From Dendrobium chrysotoxum (Eukaryota > Streptophyta > Magnoliopsida > Asparagales > Orchidaceae): a stretch of DNA of 64,000 nt. The stretch lies in the NCBI GenBank assembly GCA_019925795.1, contig CM034314.1:93491264-93555263 (forward strand), given 5' to 3'. The notes under the pieces were generated by a model that was given only the letters and a program-made list of their open reading frames with translations, had not been told where the DNA came from and did not search any database. Shown one piece after another: positions 1 through 11,101 of the stretch (the first letter of the stretch is position 1; each line of letters opens with the position of its first letter). A program made the position numbers and the translations under genes.

Positions 1-360
1 AGCATAATATCACTTGTTTACTATATTATATATGATAGGAAATGTGTGTATGTAAGAAAGACTAGCCAGAAATGATTAGTTGATTCAGGTTGCTTGAAGA
101 CATGTTACTTTGTACAGGAGGGTGCTAAGATGGGCTTTTCTATAAAATAAGATTTGCAGTGTAATCCTAAATGAAATAAAAATGGAGTAATAAAGAGGCA
201 GATTGAGGTGATATAATATATGCCAATAGATAGGAAGTGATGAATTATGATATGAAATTTATCTAACATAAATGACTTATGATATGATTGATTCTTAGAA
301 TTAGAACTAGATACAAAAAAATATTACAGATTGTTGGATGCCTTATTTTGCTTATAGTGC
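1..360. other. AT-rich sequence without a recognised gene
   Basis: I see no coding frame or repeat boundary here. The last part may be the decayed upstream continuation of the L1 LINE that becomes readable at 361, but stops interrupt every frame. Confidence 0.4.
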
Positions 361-1508
361 TCTCAAGGCCTAAGGCAAGGTGACCATATATCTCATCTTC
401 TTTTTATTATCATTGTTGAATATCTTTACAGGGGGGTGGAGGAGTTATATAAAAGGCATCCGAAGCTTCTTTTTCGTACTGTAGGTGGTATCCCGATAAC
501 TCATCTCAATTTTGATGATGATTTTATTATATTTTTGAATGGATCTATTAATAACATCAAAGTCTTATTCAGCTTTCTATCCCAGTTTCAAAAAATTAGC
601 GATTTGGCTATAAACAAAGACAACTGCAGTTTTATTGCCGCTAATTCTATTAATCATTCTAGAACTACTGTTATTCAAAGGATTTGTGGTTTTAATTCCA
701 AGTCGTTGCCTATTAAGTATTTGGGGACCCCTCTTTTTAAAGGTAGAAAAAGAACTCGCCTGTTAGAGGATATTTTTACTACTATTCAAAGGAAAGTTTC
801 AGCTTATTCTTCTAACTTCCTTTCTTTTAGAGGGAGGCTATTTTTGATTAAAAATGTCTTGAACTCAATTCCTATTTTTATATTTCACACTATTCAACCT
901 ATTATGTCTACTTGCCTTAGATTAGAGAGAATGCTTAACAAGTTCTTCTAGAGATCGAAAAATAATAGTTTTTGCTTTTGTTGGGCTTCGTGGAAGAATA
1001 TTTGTGAGGTTTTTAATGAAGGGGGTTTCGGTTGCAAAAATATTATGGTTACAGTTCATGCTTTTCTCATAAGTTATAGTTTTCTTTTAGATCTAGTATC
1101 AACTTGTGGGATTAGTTTGTGACTTAAATATTGCAAAGATCTTCACCCTCTGTTATGTAGTTATAAAAGTGTTGACTCTATGATGTGGAAAAGGCTTTCC
1201 CACATCAAATGGCAGGCAGAGCAATATATTCAATGGGGTTTAGGCAAAGGTGATTTTTTTTTGCAAGACAATTGGTTAGGGCCCTATTCTATAGATAGCT
1301 TTCTTAATACGCATACTCTTGACAATATTAAGGTTAAAATTTTTATTGATAATGGTTCTTGGAGTGTCAATAAACTTTTGGATGTAATTTCTAATGTGTT
1401 GATTGATATTATCTTGACTATTCCCTTACAATTACAGTGCAAGGATAAAATTTTGTTCAATTTGTCTTCTTCTGGCAAGTTTCTTATAAAGAATGTTTGG
1501 AATACTTG
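361..1508 (+). pseudogene. L1-type LINE reverse transcriptase, decayed (upstream part)
   Basis: This is a remnant of the reverse transcriptase of a plant L1-clade non-LTR retrotransposon, the enzyme for target-primed reverse transcription. The frame opens with a GLRQGD box (about 367-385) and continues through the catalytic block, where the usual FADD reads FDDD (about 510-521), then the KYLGTPL region at about 715. At 949-951 a TAG replaces what is normally Trp in the FFWR context. More stops follow before the open stretch 1180-1508, which resembles the linker ahead of the zf-RVT domain (WLGP, GKFLIKNVWNTC). The endonuclease domain and 5' end are missing. The frame breaks exactly at 1508, where a CACTA-like element is inserted, and resumes at 2178. 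Family assignment is from motif order and is fairly safe; the element is dead. Confidence 0.8.
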
Positions 1509-2177
1509 CACTACAGGAAAGTTGCAAATTTCCGGCAGATTTTAAAATTTTCTGGCGGATTTCCGACGAAAATTTCTTCGACGGTAAATCGAGCGTCGGA
1601 AAATTTTTCCGTCGAAAAAAATTCGTCGGAAATTTTTTTCCGGCAGAATTTTTCCGCCGGAACAGATCCGCTGGAAACAAAAAACAGGTTTTAAAAAAAA
1701 TTATCAAACCTCAGCCCCGCCCCTCCCGCAACCCGCGCTCTCAACAGCGCCCAGCCCGCTCCCGCGACCCGCCGCCCAGGATGCCCAGCCTGCTCCCGCA
1801 ACCGCGCCCAGCCCGCGCGCCTGTCTGAGCTGAGATTCGAACCCAGGACCTTCCCCCACGCACCCGCCCGCGAGCCAGTGCTCCGACCACTATACCATCT
1901 ATGCAAATCTGTTAAAATAGATATATTTTTTTATTTATAGTAAAACTTACAGAATATTATAATTAAAACTAAATCATTTAAGTTTATTATTTTAATTAAT
2001 AATCAGAAAAAGTTATATTTTCAAATTTTTTTGGATTCCGTCGGAAAGTCCGCCGGAAAATCTGCTTAAAAACTTGTCGGAAATATTTCTAAATAATCCG
2101 TCGGAAATCCGCCGGAAAATCCGCCGGAAATTGTTCCGCCGGAAATTCCGCCGGTAATGGGAGATTTTCCTGTAGTG
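1509..2177. mobile_element. Non-autonomous CACTA-like (En/Spm) DNA transposon, copy 1
   Basis: The 669-bp insert begins CACTACAGGAAA and ends TTTCCTGTAGTG, an exact 12-bp terminal inverted repeat with the CACTA signature. Both subterminal regions are packed with short motifs of the type TTCCGCCGGAAA and TTCCGTCGGAAA, which is typical of the transposase-binding subterminal repeats of plant CACTA elements. The flanking triplets are TTG and TTA, one mismatch from a 3-bp target duplication. It interrupts the L1 LINE frame cleanly, so it is younger than the LINE. There is no transposase. The core is GC-rich (1705-1830), followed by a tRNA-like stretch and then AT-rich DNA. Confidence 0.85.
1831..1904 (-). 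other. tRNA-like segment (A- and B-box) inside CACTA-like copy 1
   Basis: Read on the minus strand, this stretch has an A-box-like ATGGTATAGTGG, then about 45 bp, then GGTTCGAATCTC, a close match to the polymerase III B box (TΨC arm). I could not fold a full tRNA with a proper anticodon arm and CCA-side pairing, so it is not called a functional tRNA. A related arrangement occurs in the second CACTA-like copy (5422-5478). Confidence 0.5.
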
Positions 2178-3241
2178 TTATTAGAGTTAATTATGAGAAA
2201 TCTCACATTTACTCGACTATTTGGCATAACAATATACATTTATCTTATTCCATCCTTGTTTGGAGATGTGTTAAATATTTCCTTCCTATTGATGATTTGC
2301 TTTTGAAAAAAGGTTTAATTTTCTCTTCTAAATGTCAATGTTGTTCTAATATTGAAACTGTCAATCATGTTTTTGTTAATGGGGAGGTTGCTCAAAAAGT
2401 TTGGAGTTATTTTTTTGACCTGGCTAACAAAGGGAATTTTAATAGCAATAGTAATGTGGCATCTATTTTAAAGTGTTGGTTTACTACCACTAAAGGCCAC
2501 ATCTTCAACTTAATGCCTATCTTTATTTTGTGGTAACTTTGGAGGGCTAGAAATGACTCTAAGCATAATGACATTAAGATGGATGTTAGTCAAATCATTG
2601 CCAATGTTAGAAATAAATTTTTACAATTTTACTCTGTGAATCTCATTACGTATAAAAACTTTTTCAATTGTAATGACATGGCCTTAGAGTTGGGTATTTC
2701 CATTGACAGTACGTCGTCAAATAGGAATAATAGGATTGTGAGGTGGATCAAGCCTTCCCCTCCTTATTTTAAATTTAACTCTGATGGTTATGTTGGCTCC
2801 TCTTCTGCTGGTGCTGGTGGTATCATTCGTAATCATTTAGGTAATGTTATAGCTGCATTTGTTGGGCCTTTAAATTTATATAATGTTATTACTGCTGAGC
2901 TCATGGTTTTATCCTATGGGCTTGATATATGCCATAGATTAAGGATTGAAAATGTGTGGATTGAGGTGAATGTAATGCTTTTAATAAATATCCTTAATAA
3001 TGTGGCGAATGGTAATCCTCAGAATTTTTATATTATTAGAAAAATTAAACATTCCCTCACCAATTTGAATTACTTCATTTCTCATATTTACCGGGAATCT
3101 AATTCTTGTGCTAATTGGTTGGCTAAATTTGGTAGCCAACTTGGAGCTTTACAGGAGTTTAATGTTATGAATTCACCTCGCATGGTGAAATGTTTAATCT
3201 ATTTGGATAAATCTTGGTTGCCTTACATCCGTAATGCTTGA
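2178..3241 (+). pseudogene. L1-type LINE zf-RVT and RNase H domains, decayed (downstream part)
   Basis: This continues the LINE frame broken at 1508. A zf-RVT-like segment (SSKCQCCSNIETVNHVFV; about 2320-2380) is followed by a stop at 2534-2536. A plant-LINE RNase H domain (RVT_3 type) lies at about 2755-3130. It starts KFNSDGYVG, keeping the first catalytic Asp, and has ITAELMVL, keeping the Glu. The third acidic position is IEVNVM where IEVDSM is usual, and the last is SCANWLAK where CADWLA is usual, so two catalytic Asp codons now read Asn. Together with the stops this shows the RNase H is inactive. The frame ends at 3241. Confidence 0.8.
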
Positions 3242-4236
3242 CGATTTTTATTTATTTGTTTCTGACTGGTTGTTTGATTCTGCCCTTTTTTGTGTGTTGG
3301 GGGTCTCGATCCTAGTGGTTTTGAGTCATGTTTGAGTGGTGTTTTTGTGGGGTTGTGTTTTTATTGATATATTGGTCTGGCTGTCTATGTTGTTGGTGTT
3401 CTTTAAGGTTAATGAGTCCCATTTTGCTATGCATTTATGTAAGGATTTGGGGGTTATTTATGGTGGCCTAAGTGACTTGTAGTTTCTTCATGTTGATCTG
3501 TCATTTTATGGTCTTATTATGCTCGGTTGTTGTATCCCTTCCAAGTTGGGTGATTTATTTTTGTATTGCTGTCATCTTGGGGTTTTTGTGTTTGTGCTTA
3601 TGCCCAATCTCTCGGACGTATGTCGCTGGGCTGTGTTGAGGTTGAGGTTTTTGCTGATAGACTTATTTCTGTTGGGTGTGTGGTTTGCTGATGCTCGGTG
3701 TGATTCTGCTAATCTGTGTGGTTGTCTTGGATTCAGTTTCCTTGTGTTTTGTTCTTTGTCTATACATTTACTATAGGGTGCAAATTTATTCTTCTATAAG
3801 TGGAGTGGGTATAATCCTGCGAATTTGATTGCTGGGCTTTCTGATTATGTCAGTTTTAATGCATTATGTTTTTTCAACTTATTGTCTCATAGCTATGCTC
3901 TTTGTTGCTTTACCATCTTTTTTTGGAGACTTTATCTTGTGTAGGTTAATTGGTTCGATGATTATGGCTGCAAGCTCTCCCTTTTTTGCAAAAAGATAAT
4001 GCTGATTGTATTAAATTGAATTTTTCTTTTTTGGGTGCTGGTTCCTGGAAGCGCTAAAATGTTACTAGTTTTTTTTGTATTTTTGTGTAGTAGGGACAAT
4101 CGACTCATAGGTTTTACTTTTGTTTAGTTTGTAGCTCTTCGGAGCATTAATGAGCTGAAGGGCCCCCCATAAGGACTTCGTAATTTTAGTTTTAAATTAA
4201 CGCGTAGGCCTAGCCGTAGGTTTTCCTTAAAAAAAT
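3242..4236 (+). other. Probable 3' untranslated region of the L1 LINE
   Basis: About 1 kb of T/G-rich sequence follows the LINE stop and contains no conserved frame. It ends in a short A run (4229-4235) directly before an AT microsatellite, as expected for a LINE 3' end with an eroded poly(A) tail. The assignment rests on position and composition only. Confidence 0.5.
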
Positions 4237-4247
4237 GCATATTATAG

Positions 4248-4250
<3 letters not shown>

Positions 4251-4290
<40 letters not shown>
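4251..4290. repeat. (AT)n microsatellite
   Basis: A pure TA/AT run of about 40 bp lies just after the presumed LINE 3' end. Confidence 0.95.
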
Positions 4291-4293
<3 letters not shown>

Positions 4294-4858
4294 TAATTGA
4301 CATGACATGATTTACATAATATATATGACTTATGCAAGTATCTGATAAGATAAATAAAATTGAAATAAAGGAAATTGATAGATATGAATTGTATGATTTA
4401 CATGATATACATACATAGTATAGATAATGTATGACATATATATGATAATGAAAGGTGTACTGATATAATAAAATGCTATATAAATTATTTTGTAATTATT
4501 AGATATATGGTTGATAGAACTTTTTGATCACTGTTCACTTAGTTACACATCACTGATTTTATTATTTATATACATGATATGAAATTGATCACATTGACTG
4601 TCACGTATTTTACAGTTAAGTATTAATAATGATAGTGATTGAATAATAATATGCATATTATTTCTATTATCTTGCATTAATTTTAGTTGTAGATTCTGGT
4701 AATGTACTAAGCTGTTAGCTCAATTTAAATTTGTACATATTTTTAGAAAGGGGTCAGGATTTAATGGAGTGATGATAGATCTGAGATTCAAAATTTATTT
4801 TATTTTTATATTTTTTGTTTATTCTTTTATAGTTAGGAGCTAAAAGATAAACTGATGA
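4291..4858. other. AT-rich spacer, nothing recognised
   Basis: AT-rich DNA with no readable protein domain and no clear repeat ends. Confidence 0.5.
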
Positions 4859-5808
4859 CACTAAAGAAAAATTGTCCATTACCGATGGATTTCTGATGGA
4901 TTGTGATGAAATATTTCCAATTGATTTTCCGGCAGCTTTTCTGGACAATTTGCGAAGACATATTTCTGGTGGCATTTCCTACAGATTTTAAAAATTTCTG
5001 AGAAAATCATATTTTTGTATTTTAAAAAGAAGAATTAACTAATTAACTATTTGAAATAAATTAATAACACTAACTAATTTAAATAAACTATTTAAATATT
5101 TAAGTAAAAGGATTAAATATTAATATTATCATTTAATTTTTTATTTATTTTTATATTTTATTTTAATTAATTAGTAATTTTAATAATTTATTTTAGTTGA
5201 TTATTAATTTAAAAATTATTTTATTAATTATTAATTTAATAATTTATTTTTATTAATTATTACTTTAATGTTTTATTTTAATTAATTTTTGATTTGATAT
5301 TTTATTTTAATTAATTATTAATTTGTAATTTTCATTTTTAAATTAATTATTAATTTTAATTTTCATTTAATTCTAATTCAAGTATAATATAGTAACAATT
5401 TAAACACATTTTTGCTTTGCAGCAGAGTGGCTGGGTATTTGAAGATTTTCTAAGTGAGCAGGGTTTGAATCTCAGCCACGAGCGGGTGAGGGCAAGAGGA
5501 TTAGCGGGCGGGTGACTTAGGCATTGCAGGCGGGTAGCAGGCTAGCACCGCAGGCGAGCTGACGAGGGCAGGGCCACCGTAGCGGCCCGGGGCATAGTGG
5601 GAAATGGGTAGGCGCTGAAGGCTAGGAGAGGGCTGCCACGGGTAATTTTGGTAAGAAACCAGCCGGCCAGATATTTTTGGCGGCTTTTTTTTGCCAGAAA
5701 ATTTTTCCTACCGGCACAAAATTTTCTGCCAGAAAAGTCAATCCACCGAAGAATGAGCAATTTTTCCCAGAAAAATCTGTCAGTAATGAACAATTTTCCT
5801 GTAATGTG
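4859..5808. mobile_element. Non-autonomous CACTA-like DNA transposon, copy 2 (inverted relative to copy 1)
   Basis: The element runs from CACTAAAGAAAAATTG to CAATTTTCCTGTAATGTG, an imperfect CACTA-type terminal inverted repeat, and is 950 bp long. Subterminal motifs such as TTTTCCGGCAGC and GGCAGAAAATTTT match those of copy 1. The order of parts is the same as copy 1 read backwards: subterminal repeats, GC-rich core (about 5500-5640), tRNA-like stretch, long AT-rich part (about 4990-5400), subterminal repeats. No matching 3-bp target duplication is visible. No transposase is encoded. Confidence 0.7.
5422..5478 (+). other. tRNA-like segment (A- and B-box) inside CACTA-like copy 2
   Basis: GCAGAGTGGCTGGG resembles a tRNA D-arm/A-box start. 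About 27 bp later GGTTTGAATCTC resembles a TΨC-arm B box. Its place and orientation relative to the GC-rich core match the tRNA-like segment of copy 1. A functional tRNA is not supported. Confidence 0.45.
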
Positions 5809-6607
5809 AATGTATTGATGAAACTCTTGGCTTTGTATATAAATTTTAAGAAATGAATATATTTGGTTATTTTAATGAATATAATTTTTAGTTGTTTCTG
5901 CTAGATTGATTTATGTTGTTGAATTCATAGAAGCTCTGGTTGATTAATTGAGAGATTAAAAAAGGTAAATTTGATCTTGGGGTTTTGCAAATCACTAGCA
6001 TGACCAAAAGACTTGTTGACAATAGTCCTTCATAATCGACCCATCACCAACTAGCCCATAAGCATTTAGTAAAAGGGAACTCACCTCGAGGCTAGGAGTT
6101 AAATCTACAAGCAACAACCATACTGAGCGCCTATCATAGTAAACCATGCGTGCAAGGCAGTCAATATCTGATATCATTTATTATTATACTTTTTATTTCA
6201 TTATAGGATTTCTCGTAGTCATAAAATATCAATAAATAAAATGTTAAGAGACATTTTTTTTTCTTTTTAGCACATTCAAAAGGCCTTATTGATATAATAA
6301 AGTACTTTCCCAAAAATCTTCTCCATTCCAGACTCACCACAAGATTTTAGGTTCCAATAACTTCAGCTTGTATGCTAATAAGGTCAGGGATCACCTGTTG
6401 AAAAACTTAGATTCAACACCCTGAAAGATGTAGTGAGTGTGAATTAATGTTAGTGACTAAAATACAAAGACAACTTGACAAGCAAGCCAACCCCAAGCCA
6501 TTAATGAATATCGAAATCTTAAACTACACCAATTGTTATGATCAATGGAGATGGAGGAAAGGCTGATGAAAATGATCTAAGATGCCTTTAGTTTGGCTAC
6601 CAAGGTG
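5809..6607. other. Unassigned sequence left of the copia element
   Basis: No family was recognised. A 60-codon minus-strand frame (6177 to 5995) contains an AG|GTGAGT-like junction in mid-frame and could be a host exon scrap, but nothing identifies it. The last five bases (6603-6607, AGGTG) are the left target duplication of the copia element. Confidence 0.4.
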
Positions 6608-6893
6608 TGATAAGGAGACTTGATAAGGCTTTCCAACTATACATATGTCGGCTTACCTCTCTTAGTGTCTGCTCCACCTTCCCTGATCATATACTGTACT
6701 TGCTCTATTATCACCGTCAGTTTCTCTGCTCTTAATCTCAGCCGTTAGCTTATAACGAACTGGGTCTTTATATTCCATGTGTAATAGTTGTCCTGTAAGG
6801 AAGATGAACAGTAATTCTCACTTTCTGTTATCAGCTACATTTGCATTGCTCTAGTGATTGCAGGTAATCACCGAAGGATTGTTAGCTTCTTCA
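6608..6893 (+). repeat. 5' LTR of the copia element
   Basis: It begins TGATAAGGAGAC and ends TTAGCTTCTTCA. It aligns without gaps to 11102-11387 with five substitutions. The left flank is AGGTG. Confidence 0.95.
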
Positions 6894-6905
6894 TGGTATT
6901 AGAGC
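6894..6905 (+). promoter_or_regulatory. Primer binding site (initiator Met-tRNA type)
   Basis: TGGTATTAGAGC lies immediately after the 5' LTR and differs by one base from the common plant copia primer site TGGTATCAGAGC. Confidence 0.85.
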
Positions 6906-6924
6906 ACTAGGTTTCTTTCTTTCT

Positions 6925-8184
6925 ATGGCTACCTCTGCATCGTCAACCTCTTCCCCTGCTCTGGTTCTGTCTGATGCAGTTCATTCGTCTCCTCCTGTCA
7001 CTATTCCCCCGCAGCTCAAATTGTTCATGGCTAATGTCAAAACCATGGTAACTATTCAGTTAACCACAGATAATCATCTTCTTTGGAAATCCCAACTCCT
7101 GAAGCTATTTGCGGCCAATAACTTCGATGGCTACCTTACTGGAGCTACTGTCAAACCCTCCTCAGAAATTACATCTGCTGATGGTAGCCTTATACCCAAT
7201 CCTTTATTTCAGACTTGGATGCTAATAGATCAGCATCTTGCCTCGGCGATTTACTCCACTGTGTCTCCTTCTTTACTTCCCTATATTTTAAATCTCTCTT
7301 CTACCCACGACATTTGGACGACCTTGGAACTTCGCCTTCAATCTACGAACCGCTCGAGACTTCTTCAGCTCAAGAATGAGCTACACCAATTACAGCTTGG
7401 TGACAAAACGATGTTTAACTACCTCTCCGACATTAAGGCAAAGTTCAATGCCATTGCTGCAGCGTGTTCTTCAATTGATGCTGAGGATATTATCTTGTAT
7501 ACCATTAATGAGCTGACCTCCACCTATAACTCCTTCAAAGCTATTATTCGTAATCAGCTCCAACCCATTTCCCTGGACGATTTCTATGCATTACTGTGCA
7601 GTGAAGAATTACATCTCATGGCCGAAGCTCATCGTGAAACCACTACAAACACTAGTGCAGATCCTAGCTTCACCCTTGCTGCTACTCATGGTTTCTCTCG
7701 ATCTCGTGGTTCTGCCCCTACTACTTATCGTGGTCGCTCTTCGCCTGGGCGCTCTCCTGCTGGACGTGCTCCTGCTTGCTCTTTCCCTGGTCGTACTTCC
7801 TTTTCTGCTCGTGGTGGCCGTCGCTCTCGTGCTTCTGTTGAATGCCAGATTTGTGGAAAACCCGGGCATTCAGCGATTTCCTGTTGGTATCATCATGATG
7901 CCTCCTATAATACTTCCCCGCAAGCTTACATTACCACTGATACACCTCAAATGGCTGACTGGTTCCTGGATTTCGGTGCAACAGAACACTTAACTTCCAA
8001 TCCTACCCAGTTACATAATGTTCAAAACTACAATGGCACGTCTCAGGTTCAGGTAGGCAATGGTCAGCAATTGCTTCCCATACCGGTCAAGGATTACTTC
8101 CCACCCCCTACCGTAAGCTCCACTTACCTCATGTCTTACACGTTCCCAACCTATCTCACAACTTGCTTTACATACACAAACTAA
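6925..8184 (+). pseudogene. Copia gag and start of protease (frame lost after about 8072)
   Basis: The ATG at 6925 lies about 30 bp after the LTR and opens a frame with a UBN2-type gag domain (about residues 40-225), which forms the particle shell. A basic Ser/Arg/Gly-rich stretch follows, then a CCHC zinc knuckle CQICGKPGHSAISC (about residues 306-320) for RNA packaging. The protease active site reads LDFGATEHLT (about residue 350) where D-S/T-G is expected, so the Phe probably inactivates it. Near 8071-8074 the frame shifts: the expected continuation (SHTGQGLLPT...) is in the frame starting at 8073. The last ~35 codons to 8184 are therefore out-of-frame residue. Gag itself looks intact. Confidence 0.88.
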
Positions 8185-11075
8185 CGCATGATAACTCATG
8201 TTTTGGGCTCCTTGATGCCCATGGATTCACAATCAAGGACTCGCGGACCAACAAGACACTTCTTCACGACCCCAATCGGCATGGTCTTTACCCAATTAAG
8301 CTCTCATCTCACTCTCAACGTTCACCTCCATCCATCACAGCTATTGCTGCTACGTCCACTTCAACCTCTCTCTGGCATCAGTGACTTGGACATCCCTCTA
8401 TGTCCACTCAGCAGCGTCTATCCTCTCTTTTATCTCCTAGTCCTGGCTCTGGTTCTTTACAATGTAATGCTTGTGCTCAAGCTAAATGCACTAGATTATC
8501 CTTTTCTTTATCTACCACTACTACCAGTCAATGTTTAGAACTTATACATAGTGATGTATGGGGACCTTCCCCAATTCTATCAATGCAAGCTTATCGTTAT
8601 TATGTTGTCTTCATTGATGATTATACTCGTTACACTTGGATATATCCTCTACATCATAAGTCTAAAGTGTGCTCCAAATTCTTGCACTTTAAAAAGCTTG
8701 TGGAAACTCAATTTCAAAAACCTATTAAAATCTTGAGAACTGATGGTGGAGGTGAATATGTCAACAAAACCTTACAAAATCACTTACTTAATTTTGGTAT
8801 CATCCATCAACATTCCTTCCCTTACACTCCACAACAAAATGGAGTTGCTGAACGAAAGCATAGACACTTGCTAGACATTGTTCGTGCTCTCCTGTTCACG
8901 GCCAACTTACCCTCCAAAATTTTGGCTGGATGCGCTCTTCACAGCCACCTATCTTATAAACCTTACTCCATCTCCCACTACTCACAATCTATCACCTCAT
9001 GAACTTCTATACAATAAATCACCAAATTACTCTCACTTACGAGTTTTTGGTTGTTTATGTTACCCTTGGTTACCAACACATCTCTTCCATAAATTAGCAC
9101 CACGGTCCACTCCATGTCTATTCCTTGGCTATGCTCCTAATGCCAAAGGATATAAATGCCTTGATCTCAAGTCACACAAACTTTACATCTCTCGACATGT
9201 TCATTTTCATGAAACAAGTTTTCCCTTTCAATCTATTCCATCACCTGTAACTTCTACCACTACTTAACCACCCACTACTTTCTCTCCAGTAACCTTGATT
9301 CCCTTCTCCACCATTTCACAAGTCCGGCCATCACCTATAAACTCCACTACACATAATACTTTACCTACACCTCCTCTGCCAACTCATTCACAACTTTCCA
9401 CTTCCCACTCACCCTCAATTTCTTCCTTCTCTATACCTCCAGCAAATATACAAACCCAGCCTTCACTTCCCTCTCGGCATTCCATGGTCACCAGAGCTCA
9501 AACTGGTCATCTCAAACCAAAGCAGATTTTAGATCTGCAACATTCAGTTATCCCCACCACACCTTCTGGCTTTACTCAAGCCTCCCAGTATTCTGTTTGG
9601 CGGGATGCAATGAGCCGAGAGTTTGATGCTCTTCAACAACAGGGGACGTGGACACTTGTACCGGCACAGTCGGCTACTAATATTCTGGGTTGTAAATGGC
9701 TTTTCAAGACAAAATATAACTCAAATGGTACCATTGCTCGTTACAAGGCTCACCTTGTTGCACAAGGATTCAAGCAAGAACAAGGCTTGGACTATACTGA
9801 AACCTTTAGCCCTGTTGCGAAATTCTCCACCATTTGTATTTTTCTCACTGTTGCTGTCACCAAACGCTGGCCAATCTTTCAGCTAGATGTCTCCAATGCG
9901 TTCCTACATGGACCACTTCAAGAGACCGTGTACATGAAGCAACCAACTGGCTTCATTGATAAACAGTTTCCCACTCATGTCTGCCTCTTAGAAAAGGCCA
10001 TTTATGGTCTCAAACAGGCGCCTCGACAGTGGTTCTTCACTTTCTCCTCATATCTGCATCAATTGGGCTTTAGGACAAGCACTACATATCCTTCTTTGCT
10101 GCTGTTCCAGCAAAACTCTGTTCAAATCTACATCTTAGTATATGTAGACGACATCTTGCTTACAGGAAACTCATTGTCTGAGATAAATAAACTATTATCT
10201 GCATTGCAATCCCGGTTCTCCATGCGTAATCTTAGCTATCTTCATCATTTTCTTGGTCTCTAGGTCCAGCACACCTCCCACGGTCTTCATCTGGCTCAAT
10301 CCAACTATGCCGTTGAACTTCTACATAAAGCTGCTATGGATAATTGCAAACCGGTGCTAACACCACTTCCAACCAAATTTGCTGTGGTTTCTTCTGATGA
10401 CACTCCATACGCTAATCCCGAGCATTACAGACAACTCACTGGAGCTCTTCAGTATTTAACGATCACTCGCCCTGATCTTTCCTATGTTGTTAACTTCCTT
10501 TGTCAGCATATGCATCATCCTCTTCAAGTACACTATCAGCTCTTAAAACGTGTTTTAAGATATGTTAAAGGTACTCTCTCTCTCTCGAGCTTCCCATTAC
10601 TTCCTCCAATCTTGCTCTAATAGGTTTTGCAGATTCCGATTGGGCCACAGATCCTATCACCCGACGTTCGGTGACTGGCTATTATGCCTTTCTAGGATCA
10701 AACCTTGTCTCCTGGACAGTTAAGAAGCAATCATCTGTGGCTCGTTCTTCTACCGAGGCTGAGTATAGAGCTCTCTCTACTGCAGCATGTGACATTATTT
10801 GGCTTAGACGACTCTTACAGGAATTTCAATTACAGCCACCTGAGCCAACTCCTCTCTACTGTGATAACGTCTCTGCCCTTGCTTTAGCCAACAACCCAGT
10901 GTTTCATGCTCGTACCAAGCATATCGAAATTGACTTTCACTTCATACGTGACTGTATTCGGGATCGACACATTCAAGTTCATCACATATGCTCTCTGGAT
11001 CAACCCATAGATCTCTTTACCAAAGCCTTAAGCTCTACCAGACATCTTCAGTTATGCAACAAGCTAACACTATAA
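8073..11075 (+). pseudogene. Copia pol: pre-integrase, integrase, reverse transcriptase, RNase H with multiple breaks
   Basis: The parts are in copia order. The pre-integrase segment (LLYIHKLTHD) ends in an in-frame TGA at 8382 inside WHQ-LGHPS. The integrase has CNACAQAK zinc ligands and catalytic residues in HSDVWGP, RTDGGGEY and NGVAERKHR. A frameshift near 8918 follows, then FWLDALFTATYLIN in the new frame. A stop lies at 9265. The RT (GCKWLFKTKYN... to YVDDILL at about 10140) is followed by a TAG at 10261. The RT C-terminus is followed by a frameshift in a TC run near 10580. The RNase H has SSTEAEYRAL and YCDNVSAL, ending at 11075. Each domain is recognisable and mostly conserved, so decay is recent, but no full polyprotein can be made. 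Confidence 0.92.
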
Positions 11076-11090
11076 CCGTCTACTGTTAGC

Positions 11091-11101
11091 TTGAGGGAGG
11101 C
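11091..11101 (+). promoter_or_regulatory. Polypurine tract of the copia element
   Basis: TTGAGGGAGGC lies directly before the 3' LTR, the expected position of the plus-strand primer. Confidence 0.8.

Noticed and set aside
1831..1904. A genuine tRNA gene
   Set aside because: A- and B-box-like words are present but I could not form the acceptor and anticodon stems, and the place is shared with another CACTA-like copy.
1432..1906. Frames on both strands rich in F, R, S and P
   Set aside because: Produced by the TTCCGCCGGAAA-type subterminal repeats and GC core of the CACTA-like element.
3519..3776. An 85-codon frame with hydrophobic composition
   Set aside because: In the T/G-rich presumed 3' UTR of the L1 LINE; no family resemblance, hydrophobicity follows from T-rich codons.
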